From contig CAJNDS010002849.1 in NCBI GenBank assembly GCA_905221605.1, forward strand, positions 126,963 through 141,962: DNA of 15,000 nucleotides, read 5' to 3'. The DNA is from Symbiodinium natans. Taxonomy: Eukaryota > Sar > Dinophyceae > Suessiales > Symbiodiniaceae. Below are positions 8,695-15,000 of the stretch, piece after piece; within the stretch, counting starts at the first letter, position 1; each line of letters opens with the position of its first letter. Both the position numbers and the translations under genes were made by a program. Below the pieces are notes generated by a model. It did no database searches. It worked only from the letters and a program-made list of their open reading frames with translations, and was not told where the DNA came from.

Positions 8695-9596
8695 GGAGTC
8701 AAAGAAAACTAGGTTGGTCCTTGCAGAGGGTGCTCGAGAAGCACTGCTTGCGGATCGGCGTGTGTGCCCTTTCATGCTCCTTTAAGACCCCAGGCCAACC
8801 GACCATACTTAGAAGGTTGCACAATAGCTGCTGATGGCATTATGTACTGTAAAGCAACCTTGCCAGGCATTTACAAGGGCGAGCCGCGGGGGGCACTGGC
8901 AGGCCGGGCGCAGATGGCTTTGAGGCAATCTTCTTGATGGCATGACGCATCTTCATTGGCACACACAATGCTTGTATGACGGGCTTGGAGAAGATTGAGA
9001 TGTTTCGGAAAGGATGCCGATGCGCTTTCGAAGAACTTCCTCTTCATGATGTGGACCGGAAGACGGGCAGACCAGAGGACCGGGACCTACACACCAGGGG
9101 GTCCGCAGGACACCGGAAATCGTTTTTATCCTGAAAATTTGTTGGTCCTAAAAATTGCTTTTGATCCAGAACATGTTTATTGATCCGCACTCCTCCCGAA
9201 ACAGCATACGCCCGTAAACCGGGCCTTTGAGAACCTGTTTCCGAAGTCAATTGCCTGTCAGGGCACGAGGTCGGCCGTGGGATCACAAGGGCCGTCGCAG
9301 GATAGGAACTTCCTTGCAGGGAAGCCAGAAATCTTCGGCTTAGCCAGGCAACACCTCTTGTGTTTTGTGGGGGATTTGTGGCATCTCGTCGCAAAGGACG
9401 TTTTGGTTCTACGCCAAAGGTCGCCAATGGCCGGAGCGCGCGCCCAGCCGGCGGTGTTAGCAGTGCACAAGTGTCCACGTCGCCTGGGTTGCTTGACGTT
9501 GCTTGTACATTCGCTCCAGTACATTAGAAAGGAAGAATCATCACATTCAAGACCTACTGCGCAAGGCTCGAGACTAATCAAGAAATCTGCTGCTGA
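8695..9596. other. Unassigned 5' flank of the retroelement remnant
   Basis: On the minus strand several short frames upstream of the remnant look mildly protein-like, for example 8870-8772, a 32-codon ATG frame whose TGA overlaps the ATG at 8775. None is linked by clear splice sites. 9055-9115 carries imperfect ACCGGAAGAC/ACCAGAGGACCGG words, and 9121-9182 is AT-rich relative to its surroundings. Confidence 0.3.
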
Positions 9597-10640
9597 CCTT
9601 ACTCTTGAAGGCTACAATGCGGGGTCATGACTGTCTTGCTTAGAGCCACGCTAAGTAATTCTGCTCCAGATCTGTCTGGGTCGCTGAAGGGCGAACTTTG
9701 CAACACCTGGCAAAGCTCGCCACACTCGGGCGGCACCTCAGCACAGCGAGCCCAGTGTGTCCAGCAAACCAAAAACTCTACGCACACATCTGCAACCATC
9801 ATGTAGCAAGACCCGTCGAGGCCGTCGAGGCTACAGCTGAAGCTTTGAAGAGTGACGACTCAGGGTGCACAACATGGATCTTTACATCCAGGTCACAACT
9901 TCAGGCAAACCGCCGGCACGGCGGAGATTTCGCAGCTCCCGCACCTTGCCGCACTGTGTGCCAAAGCAGCGAACACCGAAGTCACAGAAACTGGCATTGA
10001 GAAACACTTGACTCACTGGACTTCTTGGACGTCTGTAGGCACCAAAGGAAAGGTTGGACTTGTTTTTTGAAAGCAGCTTTGGCTTTTGGGACTGGGTGCT
10101 GACGGCAGAAGTGGCTCTTTGAGATACTTCTGTTGTTGGGACGTGAAGCTGCTCAATCTAGGCGATACTTTTGTGCTGGCCGCTTTGGACATGCTGCCCA
10201 CGAAGAGTGCGCTCTGTGCGCGCCTACAAGAAGCCCCTTACAAAAGTCCAACAAACTTCTATAGACTTCTTGGAGCAAACGCGACCAAACCCGCGCCTCA
10301 GCCAGAGCCTGAGCCGTGGTCATGTCTGTTGTGGACAGCACCTGCACTGCAAACTTCATAAACTTCTGAGCCCGCTTTGAACTCGACAAGTGCTAGGGCT
10401 TGTGAAGAATCTACCCTAGTCTACCCTTTCCGAGGGGCCGTGCGGCCCAGCGCAGGCATGGTGGACCAGAGCAGCAGAGGCTCCTGAAACTCTTGGGCAA
10501 CCTTAGCACGAGATTTAGCCAAAGGCAAAGAGGGGCGCGCCCGAAGCATCTGCCATGAGTCATATGAGACAACATGAGACAACCAATCTTTACATCGGAC
10601 TCTGAGGGCAGTTGAAAACGGCAAGTTCACCAGCCAAAGA
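9597..10640 (-). CDS. Possible multi-exon protein-coding region, unrecognised (partial or decayed)
   Basis: Four neighbouring minus-strand open frames look protein-like and follow one another in order. The first (about 10630-10421) contains VRCKDWLSHVVSYDSWQMLR and LPLAKSRAKVAQEFQEP. The second (10389-10153) contains QKFMKFAVQVL and ALAEARVWSRLLQEVYRSLL. The third (10237-10017) contains SMSKAASTKVSPRLSSF and QQQKYLKEPLLPSAPSP. The last (to 9597) contains CYMMVADVCVEFLVCWTHW and EVPPECGELCQVL. The third frame ends exactly at a consensus GTGAGT donor. The second and third overlap in different frames, so either a frameshift or a missed splice separates them. No family was recognised. The long pyrimidine stretch before the first frame could act as a splice-acceptor tract, with CCCTCAG ending at 10602. 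It may equally be chance open frames in balanced-composition DNA. Confidence 0.35.
9954..10016 (-). other. Candidate intron, 63 nt, GTGAGT...CACACAG
   Basis: On the minus strand the frame ending VPTDVQEVQ runs into TGA, which is part of the donor CCA|GTGAGT at 10016. A possible acceptor CACACAG ends at 9954, with a second (GGCAAG|G) at 9945. Both lead into the same frame, which reads about 16-19 codons before a stop. The donor is a strong consensus. The acceptor choice and downstream exon are weak. Confidence 0.3.
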
Positions 10641-10649
10641 GGGAGGGAA

Positions 10650-10669
10650 GGGGGGGGGGGGGGGGGGGG
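10650..10669 (+). repeat. G20 homopolymer
   Basis: Twenty consecutive G, preceded by GGGAGGGAA and followed by AAAGG. On the minus strand this is a C20 tract leading through TTCCCTCCCTCTTT into the open frame at 10630. Length is uncertain because such runs are hard to sequence. Confidence 0.9.
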
Positions 10670-10689
10670 AAAGGCAGGGACTGAAGGAC

Positions 10690-12166
10690 ACGGCCGAGCT
10701 GCTTGGGCGGCTGTGCTGCGAAAGTCGTAAGTGGCCTAAGCCGCTAACTTGCTGAGAACATAACAGGATCCCAAGTACTTCCTATGCCAGGCGTTCAAAA
10801 GTGCTCTCGTCGCTTTGTGCATCTGGTAGGAATCTTGATTGCAGTCCCTTGGCATCTATGCATTTGCGGGGAGCGCTTCGCCCCGGGGGTGTGCTGAGCC
10901 GCTAGCCACTACTTTGTGCCTCATTGGTGCCCGTGCCCGTGCCTCCGGTAAAGGGCATACGACGTTGCTCTGGAGTTACGGTCTCATCCAAAGGCTTGTG
11001 GGATCATCCCATGGACTTTGTATGGGTCGAGGATGCACAGGGGCGCCATATCCAGAGCAAGCATCGGAGGTCCATGAGGGGCCTAGATGGGGTCCATGAA
11101 GGTCCGTAGGTGTAGGGAGCCAGAGATGGGGACATGTGGCCAGCATAAACTGAATAATGGCAAGTTCTTTCGACCTCGGTGCGATCATGGCTGCAACCTG
11201 CGAGTCTTCGGGTCAAGGGCAGCATTGGACACATGGCGGCCAACTTCTTCATGCCGGCTGCCATCTGTGCTTCACCACCCGCCTCTACTTGGAAGATTAG
11301 ATGACTCCTCGGCGTCGTTTGCAAGAGCCGGCGTCTGGTTACGATGCCGCCTTCGCAGCCCTTGCCCCCCTGCCCCCTTGCCTTGCCGTCTTGACGTGGC
11401 CCGTCCAAGCCGAAGTTTGCAACACTTTTTCGCCTGTCCTGCCCTTGGCCCTTGGCTTTCCCGTGTCCAACCACTGCTCAGGCTCGCCAGGAGGTGGAAA
11501 CGTGCCTCTGACCTGAAGCCAAGTGGCGGGGCCCAGGAGTATGTCCACCTTGTGTGCCGCACCGGCCTCCAGGGTTTCTTCGGGGTTTCATTTCGTTTTG
11601 AAGAATTGTTGGGAATTGGGATTTGGGCCATGTCGGGCGTCCATGCGTCGAAGGCTTAAACTTTGAATCTGGGTACAGAAGGCCTCGTGGAGCCTCCCCG
11701 GGCCTCCCCAACAAAGGAGCGGTAGAGCTGCGCCGCGCGCTGCGGCGAGCTCTCGTCATCCAGGACACAGAAGGAGATGCCTCGGTCTTGCAGATTGCGG
11801 GGCGCTCCTAAGGAGCATCTCAGTTTGCTGAGTTTGATAATGGCTTATGCGGTCTCTATGAACGTAAGCTATGATCACCAGGATTCTGAACAAGCATCAA
11901 TAGGAGCTCAGGCCCACACATTCAATGGGCCCTTATGAGGGAACGACGAAGGATAGACTGTGCAGTTGAGACAAGAAGCAGTAATCTTGATGCACGTAGC
12001 TCTGGTCCACCAGCATCTGCAGAAGTGTTGCGGCAGCCTCGGGATCAGACCGCGGACCTGACCTCAGTTCAAGTTGGCATTCGTCAGTTGGGGACGGAGC
12101 CGTTCCAGTGCAAGGCCTGTTTTGACTACGTCGATCACTTCCATACACGTCAGTAGGCCTCTGCTT
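10690..12166. other. Unassigned stretch with overlapping open frames
   Basis: Frames up to 190 codons are open on both strands over 11004-11659, where C-rich plus-strand sequence removes stops. Residues are Arg/Ser/Pro/Cys-rich, typical of non-coding frames. No domain was recognised. Confidence 0.4.
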
Positions 12167-12452
12167 TGCAGTTCCTGATGCGCAGTTTCGGATTCGCGCG
12201 GGTTGCCGATGCGCAGTTTCTGATTCGCAGCTTCCGAATCGCGCTAGTTTCTGTTGGGCAGTTGCTGGTTCGCTGTTCTCGTTCACGCGGGTTTCTGATG
12301 CGCAGTATCTGTTTCGCGCGGGTTTCTGATGCGCAGTTTCTGATGTGCAGTTTCTGATTCGCCCTGGCTTCTGATTCGCTGTTTCTGAATTGAGCCAGTT
12401 TCTGATTCGCAGCTGCTGAACCTCGGCTAGTTTCTGATTCGCAATTTCTGAA
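12167..12452. repeat. Minisatellite, units of about 14 and 17 bp (GATTCGCAGTTTCT / GATTCGCGCGGGTTTCT)
   Basis: About 285 bp built from degenerate units around GAT[TG]CGCAGTTTCT and a longer form with CGCGGG inserted. Units partly alternate and end in ...TTTCTGAAC. On the minus strand an open frame of 206 codons (12553-11933) spans it and gives recurring residues such as SETAHQKPAR and IRNCASET. The frame exists because 14- and 17-bp units both leave the same remainder mod 3, not clearly because it is a gene. Confidence 0.85.
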
Positions 12453-12540
12453 CTTCTCTGGGGGAAGCGATGAGCAACTAGCTCCGTCCTATTTCGCAGC
12501 ACGAGTACTTCTAGAAGTTTTTGGTCTGCCCCTGCTTGGC

Positions 12541-12675
12541 CGACCCTAAACATTCCTAAACCTCAAAAGCGACACTGTTGCCCTTCTCGCCCTCACCCTT
12601 CAGCCACTGAATTCTCACCCTACATGATATGGACCCTAGTCTCTCAACCGCCTAACCCTGAACTACCTAAGCCTC
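12541..12675 (-). repeat. Scattered CCTAAAC/CCTAA telomere-like words
   Basis: Contains ACCCTAAACATTCCTAAACC, ACCCTAG, CCTAACCC and CCTAAGCC within 135 bp. These are C-strand forms of the TTTAGGG unit, not in register. Possibly a decayed telomere-type array, possibly chance. Confidence 0.35.
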
Positions 12676-12806
12676 AAGCTTCATGAGCTCCCAAGTCCAA
12701 GACAAGCACCCCACCCCACCCCAACGAAAAAGACAAACAAAGAGATAAACTTTTAAAGTGTGTATGAGGAATGTTCAACTTTTTACTCTCAATGTTTGGA
12801 CCTCTC

Positions 12807-12886
12807 CCCCCCACCCAGCCCCCACCAGGCACCCTCGCTCCCCCCCCCAAGGCAGCCCTTCCACCCAACCGCCCCCCCCCCCCCCC
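12807..12886. repeat. C-rich low-complexity tract with C9 and C15 runs
   Basis: Plus-strand C-rich stretch with CACCC and CCCCCACC words, C9 at 12840-12848 and C15 at 12872-12886. The open glycine-rich minus frames across it are composition artefacts. Confidence 0.9.
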
Positions 12887-13680
12887 AACGTCTTGATGCG
12901 ACAGGGTGAAAGGTTCCAAGTCTAAGCTGAGCTGCAAGGACATCGTCAGGCCCACCCGCACCTGGGCTTGTCAAGACGATCAGTTCGCCCGTATCTGCCA
13001 TGTGATTCCAATATTGTTTCCAAAGGTTGAAGTGCGCCGTGAACAGACTGACAAGCAGGGCAGTAGCCGGCCTCCAATGGGATCTGACAGTGTGGGGGCT
13101 TCGTCACCGAGTAGTTGCTCCTCAGCTCCATCCCTAACAGCAGTCTCATGCTAGCAGAGAGGGAAGGGGGAGCGGGAGTGGGGAAGGAAGTGCAGCGGTA
13201 GGCGCGTCCGAAAGCCAGAGACCATGTCACAATCCTGTCATGCCCAACTCCGTGCGCCCTGCAGGCGCAACTCCGCTCATGTTTGTCGTCTACTGTCTCC
13301 TTTCTACATGACAACAGGGTTCCGGTAGCAGGCAAGTCTCATAGAAAACATGTCTTTGTTGTTGCTTGGTTGCTGTCTCGCTACTCGGTCAGTTGCATGA
13401 GCGCCAGTTAGGTCAAATCTTGAACGAAGCGGTCTCTCCGGTCAAAGTCAAGTGGCCAGTAGGAGTTCCAGTAGTTCTGAGGCCAAACCCTCTCTGGGCA
13501 CAGTCCCGAGCTGTTTTGCAAAAGGACCTCAAGTGCAGGCAAACATTTGCGCACGAGTTCAAAGGTTCGAATTCTGACTCGCAACATTCTGGATGCCAGT
13601 GGGATTAGCAGCGTTTGCAGGTGCATCTGGCAGCAGGGGCACCGAAGTCCGAAAAGGGGGCGGTGCCGAGAAAATGCAGC
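12887..13680. other. Unassigned stretch
   Basis: A 129-codon minus frame (13335-12946) and an 80-codon plus frame (13366-13608) are open, with no recognisable domain. GGTTCGAATTC at 13564-13574 was tested as a tRNA B box and rejected. Confidence 0.4.
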
Positions 13681-13711
13681 TACCTACCTACCTACCTACC
13701 TACCTACCTAC
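13681..13711. repeat. (TACC)n microsatellite
   Basis: Nearly eight perfect copies of TACC. Any frame through it gives alternating YLPT-type residues; it is not taken as coding. Confidence 0.95.
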
Positions 13712-13760
13712 GCTGTGCGCCGTCGTGCCGTGGCGCCGTTGCGCCATTCCTGGATACAAG

Positions 13761-13836
13761 CCCTAATAAGACCGCAAACGCCAAGCCCCAAAACCCCAAA
13801 CCGTAACCCCAAGACCCTAAGTCTCGACCCTAAACC
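13761..13836 (-). repeat. Degenerate CCCTAAA-type repeat patch
   Basis: CCCTAATAAG, then CCCCAAAACCCCAAACCG, AACCCC, GACCCTAAG and GACCCTAAACC. The period is roughly 7-8 bp with much variation. It is followed by CGGGGTACGGGGTACGG, a small 8-bp duplication. Confidence 0.55.
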
Positions 13837-14197
13837 GCCGCGGGGTACGGGGTACGGCGCGGAACGCGGGAGAAGGCTCCCGCTCATGCGGTTGTGATGT
13901 TGAGGTGGCTGGATAAGCCCCTTCTTTGTAAAGCACAATCCTCATGTGGGGTTCCATGTGGCCTCGGTGCCTTCAGTCTTCGCCATGCTCAACGTGTGCG
14001 ACATCTAGTTGGCCCGATCGTCAAACAAGTCTGAAAATGCCGTACATGTTCAACGGGTGCTGAAGTAGAGCACATGTATTCCTGCCTGCATCAGCCGAAA
14101 CTGTGCCTTCCCCTTGCAAATGTACACGCCATGTGCGTATGCTGCGTCGACTACCTTGTTTTATTTCATGCATGGTGGTGCTGCAAGGCACTGAAAC
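13837..14197. other. No gene seen
   Basis: Only short overlapping frames; nothing recognisable. Confidence 0.4.
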
Positions 14198-14455
14198 GCA
14201 GACGATGTCTGTTCCTGTTACGTTGTTACATTCCTGTTGTTGAATGAACATCTTGCTGGGAGGGCGCTCCCGTTCATGCTCCGGGGTTGGCAACTGCCCT
14301 TCGAGGCATCACGCTTCACGTTGCTCGCGAAAGATGATAAGGCCGGTGCTGGGGCAGACAAGTTGTCGGATGGCTGGGCGGTTGGAATACTCGAGGGCAT
14401 GGATACGGGGAAAACAGCAAAGCTGGCAGCATGGTACAGCGAAGACCATGCTTAA
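14198..14455 (+). CDS. Open frame of unknown significance
   Basis: This plus-strand frame is open for about 85 codons between a TGA and a TAA at 14453-14455. It contains LPFMLRGWQLPFEASRF, then TLLAKDDKAGAGADKLSDGW and AAWYSEDHA. The acidic/basic alternation and low Ser/Cys/Arg bias set it apart from most open frames here. No ATG lies near the upstream end except an internal Met, so it could be a spliced last exon. The GMDTGKTAK stretch resembles a P-loop only superficially, since the GxxxxGK[ST] pattern is not met. No family was recognised. Confidence 0.22.
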   Translation, partial: ADDVCSCYVVTFLLLNEHLAGRALPFMLRGWQLPFEASRFTLLAKDDKAGAGADKLSDGWAVGILEGMDTGKTAKLAAWYSEDHA

Positions 14456-15000
14456 ATTAAGCTTATGGTGCAGTAGGAGTCTACCTACTTTTTGGGGGCC
14501 TACTACGCTACTACGATGGCGGCCCTCCGAACAAACCAAAGCCTCAGCTAGGGAAACAGTGGTTTGGTGGGAGTGCGATTTGTAGCTCAGAATGCACACT
14601 GGCTTCTGCGATGAAAGCGACGAGGTCCACATCACACGGGCGAATCCGAGCGTGCAAAGCATGTGCTGCGCTGAGGGATGCTTCGGCACATGCACCAGAA
14701 ACATCTTGAGACGATAAAACCAAACCCAAGGACTGAAGGTACACGCTGTTTGGAAAACATCCTGAAACCATCTTCGCCCCCTTTTTGGCCCCTCTGTTCC
14801 GCCTGCGGATCCAGCACGGGCTCGCACGCAGGTCGGGACGGCTGGAAGCATGGTTCATTCGCAATAGGCGGCTGAGACAGCACTGGCAGTGGCAGCCAGA
14901 GAAGAAGCCGCCATGCCATGAGGGGCTACGTCTACTAAGTCTTTCTAAATTATGAGTGTCGTTCGGCATCCGGGGCTCAGGCCCATGGGTGGCTCTTCAG
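14456..15000. other. Unassigned stretch
   Basis: A 180-codon minus frame (14851-14309) and a 141-codon minus frame (14969-14544) overlap in different registers with no recognised domain. A small TTAA-centred palindrome, GCTTAA-A-TTAAGC, lies at about 14449-14461. Confidence 0.35.

Noticed and set aside
11004-11659. Long overlapping frames on both strands (up to 190 codons).
   Set aside because: C/G-rich composition depletes stops. Residues are Arg/Ser/Pro/Cys-heavy with no domain, and both strands are equally open.
12674-13001. Glycine-rich minus frames.
   Set aside because: Produced by C-rich plus-strand homopolymers; no motif.
13556-13580. GGTTCGAATTC as a tRNA T-arm / B box.
   Set aside because: The flanking five bases on each side do not pair, and no A box or acceptor stem was found upstream.
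14381-14420. P-loop-like GMDTGKTAK in the plus frame.
   Set aside because: It does not satisfy GxxxxGK[ST]; there are only three residues between the G and GK.

Overview
The window looks like gene-poor nuclear DNA of a dinoflagellate, most likely Symbiodiniaceae-like. This is an inference from several signs. Base composition is balanced and protein-like stretches are short and interrupted. There is an interstitial block of TTTAGGG repeats, the telomere unit of plants and dinoflagellates. Minisatellites, a long TTC tract and G/C homopolymers are frequent. The only recognisable proteins are decayed retroelement pieces of a type I associate with dinoflagellate genomes. No rRNA, tRNA, spliced-leader RNA gene, CRISPR array or bacterial-style operon was found, and no intact housekeeping gene was recognised.

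Layout. 1-1770: mostly unassigned, with small tandem repeats. 1772-2191: a diverged 135-bp sequence present twice in direct orientation, with a perfect 11-bp-arm palindrome between the copies. 2318-2500 (minus): a short reverse-transcriptase-associated RNase H-like remnant broken at a G run. 3145-3399: a purine (GA) block facing a CT/TTC pyrimidine block. 3400-6600: mostly unassigned, with one weak plus-strand exon candidate at 5251-5357. 6607-6683: interstitial telomere repeat, followed by a degenerate TTTCATGG/TTTCAGGG 8-mer region at 6840-6918.

7273-8694 (minus) is the clearest coding relic. It has an N-terminal exon, a 78-nt GT-AG intron that restores the frame, a run of protein-like segments in shifting frames, and a C-terminal CPFC...HRCWKC zinc-binding module typical of the region after a non-LTR reverse transcriptase. 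At least four frame breaks make it a pseudogene in this assembly. 9590-10640 (minus) holds a second, unrecognised multi-exon-like region with one good GTGAGT...CAG intron. It starts beside a pure G20 tract (C20 on its own strand).

10690-15000 is repeat-rich: a 14/17-bp minisatellite (12167-12452), C-rich tracts (12807-12886), a TACC microsatellite (13681-13711), and two weak telomere-like C-strand patches (12541-12675 and 13761-13836). There is one plus-strand open frame of uncertain meaning at 14198-14455. The genes do not form a pathway. The picture is retroelement decay plus satellite turnover. Family assignments rest on remembered motifs, with no database search.
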